From positions 62,001 to 126,000 of the forward strand of contig JAPOWQ010000040.1 in NCBI GenBank assembly GCA_026707585.1: a stretch of 64,000 nt of DNA, written 5' to 3'. Source of the DNA: Chloroflexota bacterium (lineage in GTDB: Bacteria; Chloroflexota; UBA11872). Below are positions 54,908 through 63,432 of the stretch, piece by piece. Made by a program: the position numbers and the translations under genes. Every line of letters starts with the position of its first letter. Within the stretch, counting starts at the first letter, position 1. The notes beneath the pieces were generated by a model. It worked only from the letters and a program-made list of their open reading frames with translations. It was not told the DNA's origin and did no database searches.

Positions 54908-56335
54908 ATGGGAACCGACGTAACTGACCTCGGCTCGCGCAAGCACCTCTTCATCGACCTTTCCCTGGCCGACCACACGTCCAACGTTGCCCTCGGCGTC
55001 AATCCCCCGCGCCTGGGCGGCATCGCCATCGGACGCGACCGCGCCTGGGAACACCACATTCACTTCCAGAACACCGTCCTCGATGACAACGGCCTGGCCC
55101 GCTGCTGGTACCTCGCGTCGATCATCCGCAGAGGACTGGAATCCGCGCGGTTTGGATACGCCGAGTCCGAGGACGGCCGCAACTGGCGCAAACCCAACCT
55201 CGGCCTGGTCGAGCTCAACGGCCGACGCGACATGAACCTCATCCCGCCCAAGCCCAAGCGCTCCAACGTCTTCATCGACCCCACAGCGCCTCCCGCGGAG
55301 CGCTACAAGACCTTCGGCCTCAGCCTCGAAGGCGATCCCGGAGGCGACGGCTACGGCGTCTTCGCGTCCCCCGACGGCTACGTTTTCCATGAGCTCGGCT
55401 GCAACGGCCTCCGGCTTGCCGGCGACACCCAGAACATGGCCTTCTGGGACGACCGCATCGGACGCTACGTCGCCTACCTCCGGGGCTTCTCCCATCATCC
55501 CGACGGCCGTCGCCGCCGCGCGGTGGCGCGCTGGGAGACCGACGACCTGACCAGCCGCGAGGGCTGGGACCTGTCGAACGAGGAAAGCGACCGCCACGTC
55601 ATCAACCAGTTGCCCATCGTCATCGCCTGCGACGACGACGATCCCCCCGACATGGACATCTACACCCCGTCCGTCGTCAAGTACCCGGGGGCCGACGACG
55701 TCTACCTCGCCACCATGTCCATGTACCACCACTTCACCCCCGAAGAGATGGACGACACAGACCCACCCCGCAACGACGGCCTCATGGACATCCAGCTCGC
55801 CGTCAGTCGCGACGGCATCGCATGGGACCGTCCCGACCGCCGGCCCTACGTCGGCATCGACGCCGAAGGCCCCGGCCAGCGCATGTGCTACGCCGTCCAG
55901 GGCATCTTGGTCCGCGGAGACACCGTCCTCCAGTACCACACCGCCTACGACCAGTCCCACGGCCACAAGCGCCAGAACAACCCCGGCGGCGTCATTCGCT
56001 GGACCGAACAGCGCCTGGATGGCTTCGTCAGCGCTGACTTCGCCTACACAGGCGGCGAACTCGTCACCCGGCCAATCACCTTCAACGGGTCCAAACTGAT
56101 CCTCAACGTCGACGCCTCGGCGTCCGGCGAAGGCCGAGTCGAAATCCAGGACGCCCACGGCCGCCCGATCCCTGGCCGCACCCTCGCCGATTGCGACCGC
56201 ATCCTCGGCAACTTCCTCCGCCACCCCGTCACCTGGGGCGGCGATTCAACCCTCGGCGTACCCCCCGGCACCCCCATCCGCCTCAGATTCGCCCTCCGCA
56301 GCGCCCGCCTCTTCGCGCTCCAGTTCACAAATTAG
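54908..56335 (+). CDS. Propeller-type glycosidase-like protein
   Basis: About 475 residues from ATG 54908, which has AGGAG nine bases upstream (ATG 54899 and 54866 are possible but not conserved). LGSRKHLFIDLSLADHTSNV, then DRAWEHHIHFQNTVLDDNGL and GLARCWY. PPDMDIYTPSVVKYPGADD and DGIAWDRPDRRPYVGID parallel the gene at 19398 closely, so the two are recent paralogues. C-terminal sandwich with HPVTWGGD and LRFALRSARLFALQF. It is divergent from the selenoprotein gene; both promoters lie within 54724-54907. Confidence 0.78.
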   Translation: MGTDVTDLGSRKHLFIDLSLADHTSNVALGVNPPRLGGIAIGRDRAWEHHIHFQNTVLDDNGLARCWYLASIIRRGLESARFGYAESEDGRNWRKPNLGLVELNGRRDMNLIPPKPKRSNVFIDPTAPPAERYKTFGLSLEGDPGGDGYGVFASPDGYVFHELGCNGLRLAGDTQNMAFWDDRIGRYVAYLRGFSHHPDGRRRRAVARWETDDLTSREGWDLSNEESDRHVINQLPIVIACDDDDPPDMDIYTPSVVKYPGADDVYLATMSMYHHFTPEEMDDTDPPRNDGLMDIQLAVSRDGIAWDRPDRRPYVGIDAEGPGQRMCYAVQGILVRGDTVLQYHTAYDQSHGHKRQNNPGGVIRWTEQRLDGFVSADFAYTGGELVTRPITFNGSKLILNVDASASGEGRVEIQDAHGRPIPGRTLADCDRILGNFLRHPVTWGGDSTLGVPPGTPIRLRFALRSARLFALQFTN

Positions 56336-56628
56336 GTCGGCTAACTGGTCGGCCACACTCTGATGTAATTGGCAAGATTAGGGCTTGCTGCCTTCGGTTC
56401 GCGAGGCTCCCTGCTTTGGAAGTTGAAACTCAAGGGAATCTCTCGTCAGGTAAGTCGTGTGAAGGCAAGGTAGGTCCTCGAAAGGTAACTACGGGATCTC
56501 TCCAAGGGTGTCTGAACTCGGACCTTCCGAGTTTTGCTTTCGGCACATCAATCCGCCGTAGCAGCGCTTATATCCGCAAGAGACATCGTCGCTAAGGACT
56601 GCAATTAAACCGTCTATTGGAACCAGAT
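56336..56628. other. AT-richer gap of 293 bases
   Basis: No recognisable gene. Composition is clearly less GC-rich than the surroundings and continues into the atypical gene that follows, so both may belong to one acquired segment. Confidence 0.4.
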
Positions 56629-57426
56629 TCAGGATCTGAGATCTTCAGGGATAAGCCACGCGCCCGGATAGCGCTCCCTCAGGTCGTAGAAAAGCTTTGT
56701 GGTCTCATTAAACAGTCTCTGCTCCAAAACATGGTAGGCTAGCCAGTTTTCGTGGCGACGTAGATTGAACTGATCGTGAATATTATCGAGATTCGATACT
56801 TGGAAAAGTTCATGTGTCAAAAACTTGTTCCTGTATTTGGTCAATATGCTCTTGAATGTAGTGGAGCCAAGCTCAGTGCCAAGTAGCTCATCGATTGGAT
56901 GGACAAGGTGATGCAATGAATGATGCTCAAGTACATTTCGAATGTTGACGTCACTAGGTCGAGGGCTGGTTCCAATGAAGTAATTGACGCACATAGTTCG
57001 AAGAGCGTTAAGGTAGAATGACTGTTCAGGGCTGCCATCATTTGTCGGATCAGTAATTGCTTTGAGCCTCAAATAGCCATGGACGAACCCAAACATCGAG
57101 TGAAGAACGAGTCCAAGTTCGATAATGTCCTCATCAGACATGCAGGTAGGATCGAAATGTCGGCTCCACTTCGATTCCATGTCAAACCATTGTCGTTCTG
57201 AAATCACCTTTGGACTTCCGAAGAACAAACCAGAAAACAGACTTAGCAGTAATCCAGACTTGCAATTCGTGCACTTGACAACCGTCCGCATCTGTATTCC
57301 GGCGCGCTTCTCAAATCTGCCATCGTCACTATCCAAGCTGTCAGAAGTGCCGCACTTGGGACAAGTGATGTATCTGGTCAATTGGTCACTGCAGTCCTTG
57401 CTGTGCCTCGCCTGTCGATCCGGCAC
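56629..57426 (-). CDS. Zinc-ribbon protein of unknown function, atypical composition
   Basis: 265 residues. The N-terminal zinc ribbon is TCPKCGTSD ... VKCTNCKSG (four Cys, residues about 22-55). The rest is helical, with SMFGFVHGYLRLKAI, MCVNYFIGTSPRPSD, NVLEHHSLHHLVHPIDELLG and HENWLAYHVLEQRLFNETTK. No family recognised. The gene is much richer in A/T and in Asn, Phe, Ile, Lys and Ser codons than its neighbours, a sign of recent transfer. It stands alone, with AT-rich flanks. Confidence 0.7.
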   Translation of the reverse strand: MPDRQARHSKDCSDQLTRYITCPKCGTSDSLDSDDGRFEKRAGIQMRTVVKCTNCKSGLLLSLFSGLFFGSPKVISERQWFDMESKWSRHFDPTCMSDEDIIELGLVLHSMFGFVHGYLRLKAITDPTNDGSPEQSFYLNALRTMCVNYFIGTSPRPSDVNIRNVLEHHSLHHLVHPIDELLGTELGSTTFKSILTKYRNKFLTHELFQVSNLDNIHDQFNLRRHENWLAYHVLEQRLFNETTKLFYDLRERYPGAWLIPEDLRS

Positions 57427-57461
57427 GAAGTCACAAAGGCGTCAGATGCGGTTGGCAAGGG

Positions 57462-57833
57462 CTAGCGCGAATCTAGTTCGGCTATCGCACGACGGATTCG
57501 ACGCAGAAGGCGATTCAAGAATATCTGCAGGTTCGGATCTGAAGCTAGGCAGAGTGCTTTGAGCGCTAGTTTGTGAGCTTCGACAGCGTGCCCGGTCTTG
57601 TACAGACTGCTGGCCAGCCACGCCAGCGCTTCAGGCACGACGGCGGGATCGATCTCGAGCGCCAGGGCCTCGCGGTAGTGCGGGATCGCCTGCGCTTCCC
57701 GCCCATTGTTGTCGTGGAAGAGACCGAGTTCATAGTGCGCCTGGGCCTGTTCGCTCCGCGACGAGGCCTGACGTAGGGCGGCTGTCAGCCCGGCCAGGCT
57801 GCGGCGCCTCCTGTGCGGCCTTTCCTTGCTCAC
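57462..57833 (-). CDS. Tetratricopeptide-repeat protein
   Basis: About 123 residues from GTG 57833; the frame to 57923 runs into the MFS gene and is not conserved. Two to three TPR helices pairs are visible: AQAHYELGLFHDNNGREAQA, IPHYREALALEIDPAVVPEA and ALAWLASSLYKTGHAVEAHK. The N-terminus is basic (KERPHRRRRSLAGL). Probably a protein-interaction module. It is just downstream of the MFS exporter gene. Confidence 0.65.
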   Translation of the reverse strand: MSKERPHRRRRSLAGLTAALRQASSRSEQAQAHYELGLFHDNNGREAQAIPHYREALALEIDPAVVPEALAWLASSLYKTGHAVEAHKLALKALCLASDPNLQIFLNRLLRRIRRAIAELDSR

Positions 57834-57843
57834 GAGTTCCGCC

Positions 57844-59499
57844 TTATGAAGCCGTTTCAGGTCTTCGCGGGCTCTCGCTACCGTGCGCCGGTCCCGGCCC
57901 CCGCCCCCGCAGCGGCACCTCACGCAAAAAAATCGTCACCACAAAGGCAATCGCCAGCGCCACCGCCACCACCACAAACACCGCCCCGATCGCCGCGGCC
58001 AGCGTCTCCCGCAGCGCCGCCAGCAGCTGATCCAGGATCGCCGCCCCCTGCGGCCCCCGCTCGGCGAACCCAGCTCGCAGTGCGTCCAGCGCCTGCGGAT
58101 TCACCAGCGCCTGCGGGTTCTCCTCCATCCGCGCCAGCTGCTCCGCCGGCACCGCCTGTCGAATCGCCGGCGGCAGCGCCTCCTGCAAGCCGGCCGCAAA
58201 CCGGTTCGCCATAAACGACCCCAGCACCGCCAGCCCCAGCGCGCCTCCGACCGACCGGTAGAACTGCGTTGCTGAAGTCACCGCCCCCAGCTGGCCCATT
58301 GGTGCGGCGTTCTGCACGGCGATCGTGAAGCTCGGAAACGTCATCCCCAGCCCCAGCCCAGTCAACATGATGCTGGCCACCGCCTGCCCGAACGACGTGT
58401 CGGCCGTCATCCGCGAGGTCATCACCACCCCGCCCGTCATGATCCCGATCCCGATCAACCCCTGCAGCCGGTAGTGCCCGCCCAGCCGCGACAGCGCCTG
58501 CCCAGATAGCGCCGCCGCCACCACCATGCTCATCATCATCGGTGTCATGAAGGAGCCGCTGCTCGTGGCGGAAGCCCCCAGCACCCCCTGGAAAAACAGC
58601 GGGATGAAGATGATCGACCCAAACATCGCGAACCCCGTGATGAACACGGCCACCAGGGAGACACTGACCACAGGGTTCGAGTAGATGCCCAGCGGCATGA
58701 TCGGATCCGCCGCCCGCCGCTCCACCAGCACGAATATCACCGTCATCACGGCTGCAAAAACCAGGATCCCCACGATCTGCAGCGAGAGCCACTCGAACTG
58801 CACCCCGGCCAGCGACAGCCCGATCAGCAACGGCACCACCACCAGCACCAGCAGGGCCATCCCCGCGTAATCAAGCTGAAACGTCCGCTTCTCCGGCCGA
58901 GTATTCGGGAAAAACCGGATGAACAGCGCGATCACCGGCAGCCCCAGCGGCACGTTGACGTAGAACACCCAGTTCCACGACAGCGTGTCGGTGATGAACC
59001 CGCCCAGCGTCGGACCAATCACCGATGACAGGCCGAACACGGCGGCGACAATGCCCTGGTACTTCCCGCGCTCCGCCGGCGGAAACAGGTCGCCCACCGT
59101 CGTGAACGACAGCGCCATCATGCTCCCGCCGCCGATGCCCTGGATGGCCCTGAAGGCGATCAACTGATCCATCGACTGGCTCACCCCCGCCAGCACCGAC
59201 CCCACCAGGAACACCGCGATCCCGCCCAGGAAAAACGCCTTCCGCCCATACAGGTCCGACAGCCGCCCCACGATCGGCACCGTCGTCGTCGACGCCACCA
59301 GGTACGCCGTCGTCACCCACGTGAACCGGTCGAACCCGCCCAGATCCGCAATGATCCGCGGCATCGCCGTGCTCACCACCGTCTGATCCAGCGACGCCAG
59401 AAACAACGCCAGCATCAACCCACCCATCGTCAACACCACCTGCCGCCGCGGCAGCGGCGTATAGCCGTGAGTTCGAGGTGAAGCTGTGGTTGCGCTCAC
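57844..59499 (-). CDS. MFS exporter, DHA2 (EmrB/QacA, 14-helix) family
   Basis: 551 residues from GTG 59499. Fourteen hydrophobic segments can be traced. SLDQTVVSTAMPRIIADLGG is the helix-1 motif of DHA2 exporters, GRLSDLYGRKAFFLGG the MFS loop 2-3 motif, and GLSSVIGPTLGGFITD the antiporter motif C (GxxxGPxxGG). An unusual hydrophilic loop near residues 455-500 (Gln/Ala/Pro-rich) precedes the final helix. It probably exports small organic molecules with proton antiport. Confidence 0.93.
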   Translation of the reverse strand: MSATTASPRTHGYTPLPRRQVVLTMGGLMLALFLASLDQTVVSTAMPRIIADLGGFDRFTWVTTAYLVASTTTVPIVGRLSDLYGRKAFFLGGIAVFLVGSVLAGVSQSMDQLIAFRAIQGIGGGSMMALSFTTVGDLFPPAERGKYQGIVAAVFGLSSVIGPTLGGFITDTLSWNWVFYVNVPLGLPVIALFIRFFPNTRPEKRTFQLDYAGMALLVLVVVPLLIGLSLAGVQFEWLSLQIVGILVFAAVMTVIFVLVERRAADPIMPLGIYSNPVVSVSLVAVFITGFAMFGSIIFIPLFFQGVLGASATSSGSFMTPMMMSMVVAAALSGQALSRLGGHYRLQGLIGIGIMTGGVVMTSRMTADTSFGQAVASIMLTGLGLGMTFPSFTIAVQNAAPMGQLGAVTSATQFYRSVGGALGLAVLGSFMANRFAAGLQEALPPAIRQAVPAEQLARMEENPQALVNPQALDALRAGFAERGPQGAAILDQLLAALRETLAAAIGAVFVVVAVALAIAFVVTIFLREVPLRGRGPGPAHGSESPRRPETAS

Positions 59500-59903
59500 G
59501 TTTGGTCAGTCAGATCCATGGGTGATCCGGCAAGCGGGCTGCCCGTACGCGCCCCGGCATGCTCCTGCGGCTGGTCGACATCGTCCAGCTTGACACTCTT
59601 CGAGTTCTCGAGACCGTTGACCACGGTGTGATCCGCCGCCAACCCTGCCGCCGTTCGTGCCGATGCCGCTCCCCGCGTCGTCGACTCAAGGGCGATCGTC
59701 CAGCGTGCTTAGCATGCACGCGGGCGATTCTCGGGGGGCTCAACGATGACTGTTCGTTCGCGCAGGTCATTTCGACACCGCACGGGTTCAGCGTCTATTG
59801 AACGCGCAGTGAGCACCGCAGTAACTTCTTGAGGATCGCCTTAACGGGCTGACGCTCAGCTGCGGCTACCGTGTGAGGTGCGTCCGTGAACCTGGGTTGG
59901 TCA
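59500..59903. other. Gap of 404 bases with no recognisable gene
   Basis: One minus-strand frame (about 59510-59700) has protein-like composition but no usable start and no recognised motif. A decayed gene or a long leader of the exporter are both possible. Confidence 0.35.
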
Positions 59904-61523
59904 TCACGGGTTCAGGTAGCTCCCGCGGAACGCCGTGGGCCCGCCGCGGCAGCCTGCGTTCAGGTCCTGCCCATCCGCACACGGTCGTTCGGGCCATCCG
60001 CCCAAGAGCCAAGCGGCGATGTCGGTTATAACCTCGGCACCAACATGCAGGCGCGCTCGGTGGTAGGGCGGATCCACCCCCCGCCCATCGAGCAGGGTGT
60101 GGTTATGCCCCTCATACAGGCGAAACGCCGCATCGTCCCGGACATGAAGCTCCTCAATCCAGCCAAGAAAGTCATCTGCGGACACAACGTCATCATTGGT
60201 GCCCTGGAGGATCAGCAGCGGTAGCGGCAAGTCGCGGGCGACATCCTCCGGCCGGTAGCCGCCGAAGTCAGCGTGATAGGCGGTGCGCACGGTCAGGTTG
60301 CGCGGTGGCGTCTCACCGTCAACCAATGCACCAACCGCCGCGACATACGTTCGCATCACGTCAAGCGCGCGTTGCTCGCCTTGGGTAACGGTGCCATCTT
60401 CTTCGAATCGACGCTGCAGGCTACCCACGAAGCCGTCCCAGTAGCGCCCGCTCGGCGCCGAGTAGAAGATCAGACCCGCGATATCCGGGTCCCGTTGCGC
60501 GATGCGCGGCGCTGCGACACCGCCCAGACTGGCTCCCAGCACAAAGACGCGGGCCGGGTCGATTCGCGGCATCTGGCGCAATAGCTCCACCGCCGCCAGC
60601 GCGTCGTCTACCAGTTCAGCATCGATCGTGAAGTCAGGCTGGCGCGCGAAATCCAGCGCGTGCGTCAGTGTGCGCTTGTCATAGCGCAGCACCGCTACGC
60701 CCTGGCTGGCTAGCCCCCAGGCTAGGTCGCGAAATGCCTTGGTCGCGCCAGAAACGGCGTCGCGACCGCCGTAGCCGCCACCAGGCACTAGCACTACGGC
60801 AGGGAAGGCCCCCGGCCCACGCGGCACAGTCAGCGTGCCGCCCAGTTCCCAGGGTGTCTGTCCGATCACGACCTCGGTTTCTTCAAAGAAAGTCAGGTCC
60901 GCGTACGGTGGCGGGACAAAGTCCTCCACCGGTCCCAACTCGGTCAGGATCTCGCGGAGTTCAACTCGGGATATTCGACCGTCGCGCAGCAGCGCCAGGT
61001 GGACGTAGATCGCAGAATCGGCCGAGGACTGGTCAGGCACCAGCCGGATGAGCACCTCTAGCTCGTCATAGGTTGGTACAAAGCCGAATACTGGCGCGGG
61101 CGGTATGTCCCCGTGTGTGCTGCGTTCCGGGTTCGAAGGCCATCCCTGCGTCGTGACAACTTCCACCCTCGCGAGTCCGTTGTCAGCCAGCGTCTGAATG
61201 TTCTCCAGCCGGACCTCGCAGAGCGACGCATACGGCAATAGCTCCGGGGCTAGCATCGCGTAGGCGCTCCGGTAGTCTTGGTCCACTAGAGCCTGGCCAA
61301 AGGTCAGGGCGCGTTCCTCCGGATCGAAAGCAAACGGCGCCGCCTCGAAGTCCGGCGATGCCGGCGTCGCCGCCTCGCAGGCCGGAACCGTGACGGCATT
61401 GATCACGAGCGTCAGCGCAATAAGCGCGGCCAGCCCGCTGCTGAACAACCCGAAAGCCAGCGCCACGCCGACGTGGGCCCACCAGGACACCCGCAGCCGC
61501 CAGGTCTCCGGTCGCAGCGACAT
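59904..61523 (-). CDS. Membrane-anchored alpha/beta hydrolase (acyl-peptidase/esterase type)
   Basis: 539 residues. A hydrophobic segment near residues 17-45 (VGVALAFGLFSSGLAALIAL) anchors it or serves as a signal. Residues about 55-210 form a DUF3887-like beta domain. The hydrolase domain follows: FPAVVLVPGGGYGGRD (oxyanion), VFVLGASLGGVAAPRIAQ (nucleophile Ser), LLILQGTNDDVVSADDFLG (acid) and YEGHNHTLLDG (His). The active site would face outside. It is an esterase or peptidase; the substrate is unknown. Confidence 0.85.
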   Translation of the reverse strand: MSLRPETWRLRVSWWAHVGVALAFGLFSSGLAALIALTLVINAVTVPACEAATPASPDFEAAPFAFDPEERALTFGQALVDQDYRSAYAMLAPELLPYASLCEVRLENIQTLADNGLARVEVVTTQGWPSNPERSTHGDIPPAPVFGFVPTYDELEVLIRLVPDQSSADSAIYVHLALLRDGRISRVELREILTELGPVEDFVPPPYADLTFFEETEVVIGQTPWELGGTLTVPRGPGAFPAVVLVPGGGYGGRDAVSGATKAFRDLAWGLASQGVAVLRYDKRTLTHALDFARQPDFTIDAELVDDALAAVELLRQMPRIDPARVFVLGASLGGVAAPRIAQRDPDIAGLIFYSAPSGRYWDGFVGSLQRRFEEDGTVTQGEQRALDVMRTYVAAVGALVDGETPPRNLTVRTAYHADFGGYRPEDVARDLPLPLLILQGTNDDVVSADDFLGWIEELHVRDDAAFRLYEGHNHTLLDGRGVDPPYHRARLHVGAEVITDIAAWLLGGWPERPCADGQDLNAGCRGGPTAFRGSYLNP

Positions 61524-61731
61524 GCCCCAGGCCTCCCCTTGTGTCCCGTTGCGCCTTGCGGCACGCCAATCGTGATCAGCAGCTGCGCGTTGGTTCCTGC
61601 AAAGGCGCTTACGCGCACGCGCGTCCCGGCCTCGGTAGCAGCGCTGATCGTCTTGCGGGAAACCCGCGACTCACTAAATGTGGTGGAGAGGATGCTACAG
61701 GCCCCACGGCCGAGCCCGGGTATCCGAGAGC

Positions 61732-63420
61732 CTACGAACCTATAAGCCCTTCCTGCGGACGCACCCACGGCAGCTTTGGCAAGACGGCCATGAACTCGGC
61801 GCGCGGAAGCTGCAGGTCGCCGACTGGGACGTCGATCACGACTGGCGCCTCGCACTCGAGCGCGCGCGGAAGCAGGTCTTTCAGATCCTGCGGATCGTCC
61901 GCCCGCATGCCGACCGCCCCGAACGACTCGGTGAATCCCACGAAGTCGGGGTTATGCAGGCCGGTCTCGTAGTCGCCGTCAAAAAACTCCTCCAGGTCGC
62001 GGGCCACATTCCCGTAGGCGTCGTCCCGAAAGACAATGCTGGTGACGTTGATGCCATACCGCACCGCCGTGGCCAGTTCCACGGCATTGAACAGGAACCC
62101 ACCGTCGCCGTTGACCGATATCACCGGCCGATCGGGATGGGCCACCTTGGCCCCCAGCGCCGTGGGAAATCCGAAACCGAGGTTGAACGAGTAGCCGGAG
62201 TCGATAAACGTCTTCGGCTCGTGGACCTGGTAATGCGTGCGGGCGTAGTAGCCGAACTGCGTGACGTCCCAGACGATGTGGGTGTCCTCCGGAACGCTGC
62301 GTTGCATGGTTTCCAGGATCGGGTAGTGCGGCTCTTTGAGGTGAATGTCCCGGTAGGCGATCAGCCGTCGCGCAGCCACGACGGCCTCCACGGGTGATGG
62401 GCGGTTCCCGGCGCCGGCTGCCTCGAGCAGCGGAAGCAGGGCCTCGATCGTGGCTTTGGCGTCGCCGTGCAGCGGGTGGGTGTTGGCCTGAACTCGCGTG
62501 ACTTCCGATTCCTCGATGTTGATATTGATCAGCGTGGCGGCCTCTCCCGCCGGATTGCCCAGGGAGAAGCGCGTCCCGATGCCGATTACCAGGTCCGCCG
62601 CCTCCATCACTTCGAAGAGTTGGTTCATCTGGTCGAACTCGCCGTGGTGCGCGAAGCACGAGCCGTACGCCAGTGGATGCCGATCGGGAATGACGCCCTT
62701 GCCGCCGCAGGACGTAACGACCGGAATCTTTGTGGCCTCGGCCAGGCGCACCAGCGCCGCTTCGGCGTCTGAACGAGCCACGCCGCCGCCCGCGTAAATG
62801 ACGGGCAGCCGGGACTCCGCGATCAGCCGCGCCGCTTCACGCAGTTGTTCCTGGCTGGGGACGATCCGCGGCACCGGCGCCGGGTCGTGCAACGTCACCT
62901 CGTCGCGCTCCACTCCGGCTTCGGGTGGAATCTCGATCAGCACCGGATACGGGCGGCCGCTCCGCATCTGGCGAAAGGCCTCCGTCACGGCCGGCGAGAT
63001 CTCCTGCGGCCTGTTAGCGGCGTGACGCCACTTGGTCACGGCCCCCACGATGTCCGCTTGACCCAGCACCTCGTGATACGTGCCCAGGCCGCTGCCGATC
63101 TGCCCCCGCGGGATCTGTCCCGCAATCGCCAGCACGGGCGACGAGCGTGCGTAGGCCGTCGCCAGGCCGCTGGCCGCGTTGTACACCCCCGTGCCCGGGA
63201 CCACCAGCACCACCCCCGGCTTGCCGCTCACCCGCGCATAGCCGTCGGCCATGTGCGCCGCCGCCTGCTCGTGCCGCGTCGTGATCATCCGGATATCGGG
63301 ATGGTCCCGCAGCGCCGCAATGATCCCGGACATGTGGATGCCCGGAATCCCGAAGACCACGTCCACCCCTTCTCGCACCAGGGAATGAACCAGGGCCTCC
63401 CCGCCGCTCATCATGGTCAT
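61732..63420 (-). CDS. Thiamine-diphosphate enzyme, acetolactate-synthase-like
   Basis: 562 residues with the three domains of the AHAS/benzoylformate decarboxylase family. The catalytic Glu is in ITTRHEQAAAHMADGYARVS. The FAD/rossmann middle domain has PVIYAGGGVARSDAEAALVR and PVVTSCGGKGVIPDRHPLAY. The ThDP/magnesium motif is ISVNGDGGFLFNAVELATAV to about 30 residues on (DDAYGNV). HHGEFDQMNQLFE marks it off from biosynthetic IlvB. It probably acts on a 2-oxoacid. The gene overlaps no neighbour; the partial propeller gene is just upstream. Confidence 0.9.
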   Translation of the reverse strand: MTMMSGGEALVHSLVREGVDVVFGIPGIHMSGIIAALRDHPDIRMITTRHEQAAAHMADGYARVSGKPGVVLVVPGTGVYNAASGLATAYARSSPVLAIAGQIPRGQIGSGLGTYHEVLGQADIVGAVTKWRHAANRPQEISPAVTEAFRQMRSGRPYPVLIEIPPEAGVERDEVTLHDPAPVPRIVPSQEQLREAARLIAESRLPVIYAGGGVARSDAEAALVRLAEATKIPVVTSCGGKGVIPDRHPLAYGSCFAHHGEFDQMNQLFEVMEAADLVIGIGTRFSLGNPAGEAATLININIEESEVTRVQANTHPLHGDAKATIEALLPLLEAAGAGNRPSPVEAVVAARRLIAYRDIHLKEPHYPILETMQRSVPEDTHIVWDVTQFGYYARTHYQVHEPKTFIDSGYSFNLGFGFPTALGAKVAHPDRPVISVNGDGGFLFNAVELATAVRYGINVTSIVFRDDAYGNVARDLEEFFDGDYETGLHNPDFVGFTESFGAVGMRADDPQDLKDLLPRALECEAPVVIDVPVGDLQLPRAEFMAVLPKLPWVRPQEGLIGS

Positions 63421-63432
63421 CCGGACCCGCCC

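Noticed and set aside
54665-56224. 519-codon antisense frame covering the propeller gene at 54908
   Set aside because: Shadow of codon bias; its start region only partly covers the selenoprotein gene and in a different frame.
59500-59903. Small regulator gene upstream of the MFS exporter
   Set aside because: A protein-like minus frame exists but has no usable start and no helix-turn-helix.
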